This document shows positions 30,196 to 39,511 of a stretch of DNA of 64,000 nt, piece by piece. This DNA comes from Paralithodes platypus (Eukaryota > Arthropoda > Malacostraca > Decapoda > Lithodidae). Numbering within the stretch: the stretch's first letter is position 1; each line of letters starts with the position of its first letter. A model generated the notes under the pieces. The model was not told the origin of the DNA. It saw only the letters and a list, made by a program, of their open reading frames with translations, and searched no databases. The translations under genes and the position numbers were made by a program. The stretch covers positions 26,381,760-26,445,759 of the forward strand of contig CM064495.1 of the NCBI GenBank assembly GCA_032716605.1. Reading direction: 5' to 3'.

Positions 30196-33159
30196 CTAGG
30201 AAACACGACTCCCGAGAGCTATCACAGGCCGAGGGGGTCTAACAATGGACATGGAGAGGTAGGAGGAGACGAAGGTATGGACAGAAGACCACAAACCAGC
30301 CGAGGCGACGTCAGGCAACGAACGAGTTTGCAGGAACCGTAAGGAGGCAGCAAAGGATCGCACATCGTGCGCAGAACCCCGACAAGCAGGGTTACTGGCA
30401 CGAATGACCCGACAAATGTGGCGGCCTATCTGTACCTTCGAGAGCCTCCTACCAGTCCGAGGAGACACCCACACAGCAGTACCCGAAGTCGGAGCCACAG
30501 ACTCAACATAGGAGTGCAAGGCCTGCACCGGGCACAACACATGGTGAGTATGCCCACGCTTTAAAGCCTGGATGGTAAAAGGCTTGAAAACGTGGGTCTC
30601 TCGCTCATTCTTGGCAACAAAATGAGGGGAGGGGGCTAACGTGACGACATTCAAGGACGGGGAGAATCGCATGCATTCCTGGGACCGTGACATGGCAGCT
30701 AGTTCAGACACCCTATCCCCAGTGGCCAGAGCGACAAGGAAGAGTGTACGCTCGAGCAACTGAACCGGTGTAGTGTCCCGTGTATATGTGTGAGAAGCCA
30801 GAAGGTCCAGAGCACGCCCCAGATCCCACTGAGGAGGGATCTGGCGCGGAGGCGGTCGCTCCCTGAAGGCAGCCTTCATGAAGGAATCCAGCTCCTTCGG
30901 TGGAACGACCAGCCCAGTGACGGACTCAAAGACCTCCCGGATGGCAGACAAGTGGTTACGTATAGTGTTGACTTGAGAGCGACGTGTACGGAAGAGGTGA
31001 AACAAGTAGTGTAGGACGAGGGAAGGAGAGCTAACAGTCTGGTGAGTGTCCTGTATCCACCTAGTAAAAGACCTCCAGTGGGACTCGTAAGTCCCCCAAG
31101 TCGAAGACGTCCATGAACGCTTCAGGAAGTCAGTCAGGTCCCGTCCGTGGACTGGGAGCCACCGCGCCTCACGAACATCCACGATGCGAAGGCCAACGAG
31201 GTCCGCAGGTCGCCAACCTGGCTCAAGTGGAAGTTTGAGAGAGGGAGAGGGACCGGACTCGGGCACCACCGCTTCAACTGGGAGTACCAAGCCTGGGCCG
31301 GCCACAGAGGCGCTATCAGCCAGACTCTGCCGCGGTACAGCCGCAGTCGCGCGAGGACTTTGCACATCAACAGTGCGTCTGGTGGCGGAAATATGTATAT
31401 CGACTGCCACCTGTTCCAGTCTTCCATGAAAGCGTCCGGACCCCCCTCCGGAGTGCGAGTCCGGAGGGACAGGTACTGAGGCAACTTGCGCGTCTCCTTC
31501 GATGCGAACAAGTCGACCTCCGGAACACCCCAGGAAGCTGCGAGGTCGTCGAATACAGTCTGTTTCATTGCCCATTCTACAAGAACGCCCCGTCCTCGCG
31601 ACAGGGCGTCCGCCCACAGGTTGGCAGTCCCGGGCAGGTAGGAGGCGTGCAGGGAGATGTTGTGTCGGTTCGCGAGGAAGAACAACTTCTCTGAGATCCC
31701 CAACAGAGTCAAAGACCTGGAGGACCCCTGCTTTTGGATACAGTGGACAGCTGTCTGATTGTCCATCCTGAAGGCCACCGACTTTCCCCGAAGGGCCAGC
31801 GCGTGGTCCCTCAGGAAGAACAAGGGAACCAACAGTTCGAGGGCATTGATGTGTAGGTGTGTGTGTCCCACCCATCTGCCGTGATGTTGATGTCCCAGGT
31901 TTGATTGGTAACCCCACCCTACCTCGCTCGACGCATCTGTATCTACCCAGATCGTCGGCGGGGGGGCGGTCCAGGGCACAGCCGCAGAGAGCGTGCCCCG
32001 AGCAACCCAGTGTCCTAAGTGTCTGTGAATGGTACGCGGGATCGGCATGAGCCGATCCATAGGGGCCAACGGAAAAACCTTGTTGCCCATGAGTATCAGG
32101 CGGCGCAGCCTGAGCCTCCCTAAGGGAATGGTCAGAGCGGCCCAATTCAGCGAACCCACTAACGAGTCCCAGATCCTCCTCGTGAGGGAGACCGAGTGCA
32201 ACACGGCGAAGACCTTCCTGCGAAGTTTCACCGCGTTTGGCTGACTCTGGGTCACTGTAGCGTTGGTCAGATCCCATTCGAGACCTACCCACGTCACGAC
32301 ACGCGACGGGGTCAGGCGCGACTTGGGAATATTGATTTTGAACCCTAACTGTGTGATGTGTTGAACTACTGTGAGGGTGTCGTGGACGCACTGTTCTAGG
32401 GTGTCTGAAACTATCAACCAGTCGTCCAAGTAAAACAGGATCTGGAGGCCGCCCCTGAGGAGAGGATCCAGAGCCTGCTTTACCAGTTTCGAGAAGATCC
32501 GCGGCGCGATGTTGAGACCGAAGGGAAGTCTGTCGAACATGAACACACGATCGGAAGTCTGAACGGCCAAGAATCGCTGGAAACGAGGATGGATCGGAAC
32601 GTGCCAATACGCATCCTTGAGGTCCAGCGACACTACCCACGACAGAGGTCGCAGGGCCAGTCGTACCTGGTGCACCGTCAGCATCCGAAACCGTGTGTTC
32701 ACGATGTGCCCGTTGAGGGCCGACAGATCCACCACCGGTCGCATCGCGTCGCAGTCCTTCTTCGGTACCAGAAAAACACGGGAGAGGAAAACCGGTAGAC
32801 CGGCTTTCACCTCCTTGACGATTCCCTGCTCGTGCATGGATGTAATCACGTCGGCCACCTCCGAAGAGACAGGCCGGCTTCGTTGACAAGAGCTGAGTGG
32901 GGGTCTGGACTTCCATCTCCAGGTTAGACCCCTCCGTGCAATCTTCCGCCCCCACGTCCCTCGTGGCCACCGAAGGGCGCAAGGGCGAAAATAACCTGTG
33001 GGAGCCCCCGAGATGAGGTGAGCGACCCTTTCTGCGAGGCGAGAAGGAGAACAAGGAGGAGACCGACCTGGAGAACCTACACATTTTTTGACGTGGAGGG
33101 TCCCCCGGTACGGTCCCTGCGGTCATAAGATCCACGTTGACCACCCCTACCCCCCCCAC
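30196..33159 (-). CDS. DIRS tyrosine recombinase (YR) frame
   Basis: 987-codon open frame; the C-terminal ~339 residues (from about 649, starting WRPADLVG) are a phage-integrase-like tyrosine recombinase that would integrate the circular DNA intermediate. Catalytic residues visible: Arg816 (ATGDRVSEL), His931 and Arg934 (SAHDVRSF), nucleophile Tyr967 (VSSYLSM). A SAM-like core-binding part precedes it (WGTYESHWRSFTRWIQ). The first ~600 codons overlap the RT gene in another frame and are Arg/Gly/Ser-rich without known domains, so the real start is probably internal or the protein is made by frameshift or splicing. It ends at 30196, before the 3' repeats. Intact and near full family length. Confidence 0.88.
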   Translation of the reverse strand: MGGVGVVNVDLMTAGTVPGDPPRQKMCRFSRSVSSLFSFSPRRKGRSPHLGGSHRLFSPLRPSVATRDVGAEDCTEGSNLEMEVQTPTQLLSTKPACLFGGGRRDYIHARAGNRQGGESRSTGFPLPCFSGTEEGLRRDATGGGSVGPQRAHREHTVSDADGAPGTTGPATSVVGSVAGPQGCVLARSDPSSFPAILGRSDFRSCVHVRQTSLRSQHRAADLLETGKAGSGSSPQGRPPDPVLLGRLVDSFRHPRTVRPRHPHSSSTHHTVRVQNQYSQVAPDPVACRDVGRSRMGSDQRYSDPESAKRGETSQEGLRRVALGLPHEEDLGLVSGFAELGRSDHSLREAQAAPPDTHGQQGFSVGPYGSAHADPAYHSQTLRTLGCSGHALCGCALDRPPADDLGRYRCVERGRVGLPIKPGTSTSRQMGGTHTPTHQCPRTVGSLVLPEGPRAGPSGKVGGLQDGQSDSCPLYPKAGVLQVFDSVGDLREVVLPREPTQHLPARLLPARDCQPVGGRPVARTGRSCRMGNETDCIRRPRSFLGCSGGRLVRIEGDAQVASVPVPPDSHSGGGSGRFHGRLEQVAVDIHISATRRTVDVQSPRATAAVPRQSLADSASVAGPGLVLPVEAVVPESGPSPSLKLPLEPGWRPADLVGLRIVDVREARWLPVHGRDLTDFLKRSWTSSTWGTYESHWRSFTRWIQDTHQTVSSPSLVLHYLFHLFRTRRSQVNTIRNHLSAIREVFESVTGLVVPPKELDSFMKAAFRERPPPRQIPPQWDLGRALDLLASHTYTRDTTPVQLLERTLFLVALATGDRVSELAAMSRSQECMRFSPSLNVVTLAPSPHFVAKNERETHVFKPFTIQALKRGHTHHVLCPVQALHSYVESVAPTSGTAVWVSPRTGRRLSKVQIGRHICRVIRASNPACRGSAHDVRSFAASLRFLQTRSLPDVASAGLWSSVHTFVSSYLSMSIVRPPRPVIALGSRVS
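31134..32858 (-). CDS. DIRS reverse transcriptase / RNase H / methyltransferase-like
   Basis: 574 residues from the first Met; the reading frame is open upstream of it, so the native start may be earlier. RT: SRVFLVPKKD, VVSLDLKDAYWHVPI (first catalytic Asp, about residue 79), LPFGLNIAP, ILFYLDDWLI (catalytic YLDD, about 144). RNase H: WVDTDASSEVGWG (about 308), INALELL (about 343), FRMDNQTAVHC (about 367). The C-terminal part, VDLFAS...FPPPDALL...IAPLWPAQAWY, is the DIRS DAM/methyltransferase-like domain. It overlaps the YR frame extensively. No internal stop. It would make element DNA in virus-like particles or the nucleus. Confidence 0.92.
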   Translation of the reverse strand: MADVITSMHEQGIVKEVKAGLPVFLSRVFLVPKKDCDAMRPVVDLSALNGHIVNTRFRMLTVHQVRLALRPLSWVVSLDLKDAYWHVPIHPRFQRFLAVQTSDRVFMFDRLPFGLNIAPRIFSKLVKQALDPLLRGGLQILFYLDDWLIVSDTLEQCVHDTLTVVQHITQLGFKINIPKSRLTPSRVVTWVGLEWDLTNATVTQSQPNAVKLRRKVFAVLHSVSLTRRIWDSLVGSLNWAALTIPLGRLRLRRLILMGNKVFPLAPMDRLMPIPRTIHRHLGHWVARGTLSAAVPWTAPPPTIWVDTDASSEVGWGYQSNLGHQHHGRWVGHTHLHINALELLVPLFFLRDHALALRGKSVAFRMDNQTAVHCIQKQGSSRSLTLLGISEKLFFLANRHNISLHASYLPGTANLWADALSRGRGVLVEWAMKQTVFDDLAASWGVPEVDLFASKETRKLPQYLSLRTRTPEGGPDAFMEDWNRWQSIYIFPPPDALLMCKVLARLRLYRGRVWLIAPLWPAQAWYSQLKRWCPSPVPLPLSNFHLSQVGDLRTSLAFASWMFVRRGGSQSTDGT

Positions 33160-36007
33160 CTCGCCGAAAAGGGCGGGTCACCCCATCCCCTGTCCGTCGT
33201 GTGTCAGACCCCGTCGAAGTGCGGCCGGAAGTGGAAGGCTGGCCAGCCCCTTCTCGGCGGGGATGAAAGGGAGCAGGAGCAGAAGTGCGAGGCGGAACCG
33301 ACGCTCTGGCCGGCAACTTCCCTTTCCTGCGCCCTTTCTTGGCGGCAGCAGTGGCGGCAGCACCCCGAAGGGGACCGGCAGAAGGACGGGACTGCGAAGA
33401 CCCCGGTCGCGACACAGCGCGTCTTTGCGTGTCGTAAGCAGGGTCCGCCGACAGAGAAGCGTAGCGTTCCCAAGCATCCTGCGCAAAAAGCCCCGATGTA
33501 TATAGCTCAGAGTATAATAGACCCTGACGAATATCCAAAGGGGCCTTCCGGCAGAACGAGGACCTTACCGTCTGGCGTTGTCGAGTTGCCTCGCACAAAA
33601 CCGCCTTCAGCTCGGGAACCAAAGACACCGCGAGCTGAAGGTGGATCCGCCGAACGTGGTCCAAGCCCTCGCGAAGATCGCCAGGTGCAGTCGCCTCGAT
33701 AAGTCGCAGGTGGTGAACAGACGTCTGGAGGGAACCTAAAAGACAAGACAATAAGTTCGCCACCCTCTGCCGCAAGGTAAAATCCCTGTCGACAGAGGAC
33801 TTATCTGGGTGGGAGAAGAACGGGTTAGCAAAAGCACAAATTTCAAGTTTGGGAGCGCTAATCCAGGACCAGAACTTGCCATCCAATCCGCCGACAGATA
33901 CCAGAGGAGGCAAAAGCAGTGACGACTCTGGGGGAGGGACTGAAATAGATCTGTCGACGGAACGGTTGGCAAAGTCTAAGGCCTCAGCAAACCAGGCCTC
34001 CAATGGGAGAGGGTTATCGAGCACGACGGCCAAACCAGGCTTACCGTCGTCGCACAAACCCGTCCCATAGGAGGACAGTCCCGTTAACACAGCCAGGGAC
34101 TGAACATCCTGAAGGATGTCCTGGCGGCTGAAGTCTGACCAGAGCTTAGTCCGAGGAGCAGACGGGGGCTTGGGCTTCACCGAGAAGTACTGAAGGTCAG
34201 TCCTTGTCGGGTACGCCCGCACCTCCACGTCGGCCACCTGACCATCCACCCTGATCGCCCTGAACTGCATTTTATCATTGATTTGGACCGACCAGTCCAA
34301 AGGTAGGGCCCTCTCACCTGACGGGAAGTCGGTAGCACGCTCCGGGTGGGAGGCCTGCACCCCCTTCCAAACAGCCAAGGAGCCATAGAGGAGCGGCATA
34401 GTCCGCGACGGGACCTTGGCCTTTTGGATGGGGGGCAAGCGCGGACCCTGCCCTAGCAGACGGAGGACCCCCGCATGTGAGACAGTAGGGGCAACCACCT
34501 GAGCCAGGGCAGGAGCAGTACTAGCCGACGACCGGGCAGGCGGAGAAGCAGGGCGAGAAGGAATGTGGTCCACCGCAGAGGGGAGGGGGACCAAAGCAGG
34601 GGCAGGTTGGGTGAGGCGCTGAGGTTGTGTCACCGCCAAGAAGCGCGATAAGAGGGATTCTTGCATCGCCTCCAAGCGCGCGTCGAAGTGAGACACAACC
34701 CACCCCTGCATAGCCGAAAATCGATCCGAGAGAGGCGACCCCCTCGAAGATAGTTCGGCCCGCAGGGGCGAGCGTGAGCGAGAGCGAGACCCACGACACG
34801 AAACAGCATCGTCGCGGCCCAAAGAAGGCGAGCGACGACGGCCGTGACGGTCCTGAGGGTCTCGTTCCCGATCACTAACGCCCGAGGGGGAAACATCACC
34901 ATCCCCCTCTTCCAGCGACACGTCAGACCCCGAAACCTCGCTATACTCCACCGAGTCAAGCGGCGGGGTACCCTCACGGGGAGCCGGCAAGCGAAGATCA
35001 GGAATAGAAGAAGGAAGAGGAGCAGGATGACGGGAGGGGGAAGGCTGGCCGGGTGAAAGGAGGTCAGAAGGAGCCGCGGGGGGAAACAGAGCAAGGATCC
35101 CCGGGGCTGAGAGAACAGGGCGGCCCGACACCGAGGCGGAGGAGGGAGGAACCTCCACCTTGGGACGAGACCGAGAAGGAAGAAGAGGCACTGCAGCAGG
35201 AGAAGTAGGAGGAGAAGCAACTACATCCTGGCGGACCCTCCTGGACAGAGTAGAAGGAGGGAGCAGAGGGCCAGCTACAGCATGAACATCCGCGCGAGTA
35301 GAGGACAAATGAAGAGGACGTCTTTTGTGCAGGGGAAGCGGGCGGAAGGTAGTAGAGCCCCTATCCGGAGAGGCCAGGGGAGGGCGTACAGGGGCAGAGA
35401 CGCTAAACCCGGCCTCAGGGCGAGAACCATGACGAGGGCGAACGGCGGAGTCAAGGTGAGCAGGCGGACGAGGAGGGGCAGTAGAGGACGAGCGGCGAGG
35501 AGAGCGAGAGCGTGGACGGAGCTGGGGATCCACCCGACGATGCGACGACTGACCACGGGACCCAGGGAGGAGGGCCCGAGCAGGGAGAGGGCCAGGTAAA
35601 CGGCCCCCAGACGGGTCAGGGATGCCCAGGGCGACGCGGATCCGGTCGTCAACAAAGGCCGGGGAACGGTGGCCCACAGTCCTGATGTGGTGGGAGACCA
35701 CCGCCCACACAGACTGAAGGGATGCAGAGGCCACCGCCGCGTCAGAGGAACCAGGGTGATGGTCCACCACATCCACCAGGTCCATACACGGCCCACACAA
35801 AGCCGGGAGGTAGGCCGTAGAGGACACACATTGAGAATGTCGCAAGCAGGACCTGTGGCAGTCCAAGCACGGGGAGCCACAGCCCTGGCGAAAGCAAGGC
35901 ATCCCACCTGCAATGGAAGAACACACACCATAAGCAGCACGTTGACGGAGTAAGTGAAGATAATGTCCAATAAAAACCAGGGAATGAGCATGGGTAAACA
36001 GGAACAC
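33077..36007 (-). CDS. DIRS gag-like protein
   Basis: 976 residues in an open frame. The Met at 35902 (MPCFRQGCGS) is a likelier start: it opens a Cys/His-rich segment (CFRQGCG, CLDCHRSC) and is preceded by a splice-acceptor-like TTCTTCCATTGCAG (minus strand). A Ser/Arg/Pro-rich middle (about 150-480) includes SR-type repeats; a globular part follows (about 560-880, e.g. ILQDVQSLAVLTGLSSYG), and the C-terminus is basic and RG-rich (RRGGGGRGG), suited to nucleic-acid binding. It overlaps the YR frame by 83 bp. DIRS gag proteins are poorly conserved, so the call rests mainly on position and composition. Confidence 0.72.
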   Translation of the reverse strand: MFLFTHAHSLVFIGHYLHLLRQRAAYGVCSSIAGGMPCFRQGCGSPCLDCHRSCLRHSQCVSSTAYLPALCGPCMDLVDVVDHHPGSSDAAVASASLQSVWAVVSHHIRTVGHRSPAFVDDRIRVALGIPDPSGGRLPGPLPARALLPGSRGQSSHRRVDPQLRPRSRSPRRSSSTAPPRPPAHLDSAVRPRHGSRPEAGFSVSAPVRPPLASPDRGSTTFRPLPLHKRRPLHLSSTRADVHAVAGPLLPPSTLSRRVRQDVVASPPTSPAAVPLLPSRSRPKVEVPPSSASVSGRPVLSAPGILALFPPAAPSDLLSPGQPSPSRHPAPLPSSIPDLRLPAPREGTPPLDSVEYSEVSGSDVSLEEGDGDVSPSGVSDRERDPQDRHGRRRSPSLGRDDAVSCRGSRSRSRSPLRAELSSRGSPLSDRFSAMQGWVVSHFDARLEAMQESLLSRFLAVTQPQRLTQPAPALVPLPSAVDHIPSRPASPPARSSASTAPALAQVVAPTVSHAGVLRLLGQGPRLPPIQKAKVPSRTMPLLYGSLAVWKGVQASHPERATDFPSGERALPLDWSVQINDKMQFRAIRVDGQVADVEVRAYPTRTDLQYFSVKPKPPSAPRTKLWSDFSRQDILQDVQSLAVLTGLSSYGTGLCDDGKPGLAVVLDNPLPLEAWFAEALDFANRSVDRSISVPPPESSLLLPPLVSVGGLDGKFWSWISAPKLEICAFANPFFSHPDKSSVDRDFTLRQRVANLLSCLLGSLQTSVHHLRLIEATAPGDLREGLDHVRRIHLQLAVSLVPELKAVLCEATRQRQTVRSSFCRKAPLDIRQGLLYSELYTSGLFAQDAWERYASLSADPAYDTQRRAVSRPGSSQSRPSAGPLRGAAATAAAKKGRRKGKLPARASVPPRTSAPAPFHPRREGAGQPSTSGRTSTGSDTRRTGDGVTRPFRRGGGGRGGQRGSYDRRDRTGGPSTSKNV

Positions 36008-36099
36008 ACACGCAAACTGGAAGTCGTACTCACTCTAAACCGGGAGCACCGATGGAGGTGAGGAGGGCGGGTGAGGCGGAAGAGCACAAGCAGAACCTG

Positions 36100-37336
36100 C
36101 AAAGATGGAGAAAGTGTTAACCACCACTCAACACCTCACATGCAGGGTCCATAACACCAGGCAAGTGCATACACCAATATAGTACCAGGCAACAAGATGA
36201 CACAAAAAAGGGTCACCGGGAAAGCCAACTATAACCGCAAATTTGCGGGCCAATGGAGGCATAACCGTACCGACACAACCCTCCCGCCTCACCGCGAGAC
36301 CCCCCAGCGATCTCCGCAAATTTGCGGGGAGCCGAATCGTCCGTGGACCGAATCGAGCACTCCGCAAATTTGCGGGACCGGCCGAGATGGTCCGGCGCCG
36401 AAAAAGCGAGAGGAGCGTCTAGGTAATACCAACACAGGCCCAGAAAAAAGCGTCAACTCCTTATGACTCCAAGCGACGATGGCCATCAAGCTGAGCAGTG
36501 TCTTCCTTGAATATCCTGACTCAACCGGTCAAGGGAGAGGCAAGGAAGACACACCAGGGGAGAGGAGGCACATCCCCCAGGAACCACCCCACCCACAGAG
36601 ATAGAGCAAAGCCCATGAGGAGAAGTGGCAGGAAGGGTGGTTCGGCACAAACAGGGGCCCCCGTAGGGTACCCCAGGATTGGGCAAAAGGGAATGAAAGG
36701 ATGGAGGTGAAAACAGTAAGGGAACACAAAAACCAGTAAATGAAACTGGCGAGAAAAAGGGAGGCCTAGCCGTGAGGAGAGAATGTGTCAGGGGCGAAAA
36801 ACCCTGTGGTGTGAGGGAGAGGCCCCCGTAGGGTACCCCTGGATATCACGAACCACCAAGCGCCCAGGCCCTGGAGACACAGTGAAGGCTCGTAAGGGGG
36901 GACTCGGGAATAACGCTAATAATGCGGCCGACACAAACCCTACAAACAGCACCGCCACCACGAAATCTCAGATTGTGAACCAACTGTACACCTAGGCTAT
37001 GAAAAAATGAAAACTCATAGGGCATAGCAATTCCTGAATGAGAAACAAGCTAGGCTAAAATAAGCTAAACTATGCCCAGACTAACAGGAAAAAAGAATAT
37101 GAAAAGAGAAAGGAATGAAAAACACATACGAGGAACGCCAGGCGCCCCCGTACCTTCGGTAGCTATTTCCACACGCGTCTCCATTAAACACACTGAGGAG
37201 CCCATTTACGTGTGTCCTAGATCACGTAACATCTGTCTAACAAAAAGAAGGCCAGAAAAGCCGAAACGAACCTAAAACAGGGTGAATTGAAGGAGCACAA
37301 CAAAAGCGGACTCAACAATGGCGACGCGTGAAAAAA
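36100..37336 (-). other. DIRS-1 leader between gag and right terminal repeat
   Basis: About 1.2 kb without a convincing gene. It contains three CCGCAAATTTGCGG palindromes (36235-36375) and a duplicated GCCCCCGTAGGGTACCCC at about 36655 and 36822. It should hold the promoter and 5' UTR, possibly an intron, but no element is defined. Confidence 0.55.
36235..36375. promoter_or_regulatory. three copies of palindrome CCGCAAATTTGCGG
   Basis: Exact 14-bp palindromes at 36235-36248, 36314-36327 and 36362-36375, each followed by G. Located in the DIRS-1 leader. Candidate dimeric transcription-factor site or RNA hairpin; function is inference. Confidence 0.5.
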
Positions 37337-37637
37337 TGATAACAAGAGAGGGTCGCTCATGCGCACGTTCGACAGGGATCGGCGCATGACGGAACACGGG
37401 ATGGGCCTTGAGCGGTAACTAAGGTAAACCCCTTTTTCTTCTCTTCTATACTTTTTTCACCTTCGGTGGTAGTTTTGGTTAATGTACAACGTCTCCTAGA
37501 GCAAGATAAGGAGTAGACTCTAGACGTTTTCTTTTTAACCGCGGTTGGAATGACGACATAGCAGTCAAAATAGACAAGTCGTCATTGCAATTAGGTTAAT
37601 AGCCTTGACGTTGGATTTGCCAAGACTACTAACAAAT
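37337..37637. repeat. DIRS-1 right inverted terminal repeat (5' end of element)
   Basis: Inverse of 29286-29584, ending GCCTTGACGTTGGATTTGCC and AAGACTACTAACAAA at 37636. This is the upstream end relative to the coding strand. Confidence 0.88.
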
Positions 37638-38399
37638 ATATAAATTAGGAGAGGCATATATCTTGTCCAAATTTTTTTTTATCTGCCGAAAGAAACACCA
37701 ACAAATACGTTATACCGGTACCTATAAAAACGCTCAAATTCATAAAAGTGTATATGCAGTGATATATTATACATACCTATATATTTTCACTAGGCCTAGT
37801 TAATTTTTGAGTTATTGATTTGACAGCATTGGTTATTTTTCCTGCTCAATATTTTCTAGGAGTGAGCTCGATGCCTAACGAGAACAGATCCAAACAGAAT
37901 ACAGTACCGTATATGTTAAACATCGTATATAACCCCCTCCTATACTGATTATACAGGCCTAAAAGTATTGACTCTGCATTTTCCACTATAACATCGGACA
38001 GGAATAAGCAGCAATAATAAAATATTCATATAAAATAGTAGGAGCCGAAAAATGAATGAAATAAGGCCACGAACGTAGGTCCGAAGTTCTCCTCCGTTTG
38101 TCCGAAGTTATCTCAGCTTTCTTGGCAACCATTTTCCATAAGAAACACCGTATGTCCGAAGTTATCCATACATGTCCGAAGTTATCAACTTTTCAAGCAA
38201 ACTTCGGACATCATTTAGGATAAGGATAGCTCTCTTCTTATGGGGGATAATTTTAGGAGGCTTCCTGGATTACGGCGCACTATCACCATACATCACTTGA
38301 CCTAGTTAAATCTCTATAATGTGTTTACACTCAGGAGAAATTGTTAAAAGACATCGAAAAATGTCCGAAGTTACCCCAGTTTACGGTACATTAAAGATT

Positions 38400-39430
38400 C
38401 CGTGGTAAACGTAGCCTAGGCTTGGACCCAAATAACGACGGTATAAAACCCTTACCCTTGGTGTACTGGAGAATAATGGTCTGCAGCCAAATTAACACAA
38501 TGCCGCTGGAAGCTCCGTTCGTAATCACGTTAAATAGATGTTGTAGGTGTTTTCATAAAGCAAAAAAACTTCACTATTCATTGAACAACAGTTCCACCAT
38601 TTCAAATATGGCCGACTGGCCAGACTCCGAGAGATTATAAACACCAAGGATAATAAATGAATCAATGTGACGTCGTAGAGGGATTGAGAAACAAAAGAGG
38701 CTCATTATATGGACTGACGTGTATTTCTACACCCGTTAAAATATCGCGAGAATTTGTGACGTCACCGTCTAGACAGTGACGTACTCCCACAACAACCATT
38801 CATATGCCATCATCGCTCGTGACGTCACACCCAGTTTATTGACCAATAGAATATCAGTATACAATTCGACTCGCCTCCACTCGTCGTCCACCAGCTGAGC
38901 TGGGAAATTGTAGAAAGTGAGTCCACAGATACTCTGTAAACATTAATTTATTCAGTAGGTATATTTTCCACTTCTAACCATCTCCAACGTAACATTCATA
39001 ATAGATATACAAGTACAAAAAAAAAAATATATACTGTAACTAGGCCAAATTCCTGAGATATCATTACTCCCGCTACGCAGGATTATACCAAAAACACCCC
39101 TAAAAAAAACCCAAAACAAGGAAAAAAAATAAAAAATACTTGTAAAAATCGTCCCCGGTGTAGCCTAAAATAGGATATTTACCGAAAACTTGGTAAATAA
39201 GGCGGCTCTAGCCGTCTTGAATTTTACCGCTACCGGTACCCTAGAACCTTGCGTAATTGTTTAGTAGAAGGCCTTTTTTTCTAGTTATTAAAAACGTATT
39301 CTATGGTGTATTACTTATATGATATATAGGGCCTAGAAGCAATAGAACTGTTAAAATTATCTGGGAAGTGTAGGCCTATATTAAACCAAATACAAAACTT
39401 TGAATAATGAGGTAAGAGATATGTGTTTTT
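38400..39430. other. no recognisable gene; cluster of TGACGTCA sites
   Basis: Palindromic TGACGTCA at 38757-38764 and 38820-38827 with related TGACGTAC/TGACGTCG nearby and a CCAAT (38842 region). This could be a promoter, but no transcript start or gene is visible. The rest is AT-rich. Confidence 0.3.
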
Positions 39431-39511
39431 ATATCACTTTTCAACCCAAGACCAGCGGGGGTCTGGGGGCGGCAGCCCCCAGGATGCCCAGGTTAGCTTA
39501 GGTTAGGTTAG

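Larger units (their letters stand above)
29234..37637 (-). mobile_element. DIRS-type tyrosine-recombinase retrotransposon DIRS-1, complete
   Basis: 8.4 kb, coding on the minus strand: gag-like, RT/RNase H/methyltransferase-like, and tyrosine recombinase. Ends are inverted repeats (left about 29286-29584, right about 37337-37637), and an internal complementary region near the YR end (29643-29765) joins inverted copies of both termini. No target duplication is obvious, as expected for recombinase-mediated integration of a circular intermediate. All three long frames are open, so it may be recently active. Confidence 0.92.
28632..38385. mobile_element. non-autonomous TIR element split by DIRS-1
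   Basis: Outer ends CGTAAAGTGGGGTAACTTCG (28632-28651) and its inverse (38366-38385, one mismatch) form 20-bp TIRs. Inside, TGTCCGAAGTTA motifs recur in both orientations, mainly 38085-38215. Without the 8.4-kb DIRS insertion (29234-37637) it is about 1.35 kb. No transposase is seen, so the superfamily is unknown. Confidence 0.6.

Noticed and set aside
34630..35220. Other minus-strand frame rich in Leu within the DIRS gag region
   Set aside because: Alternative frame of the open gag-like gene; GC-rich sequence keeps several frames open.
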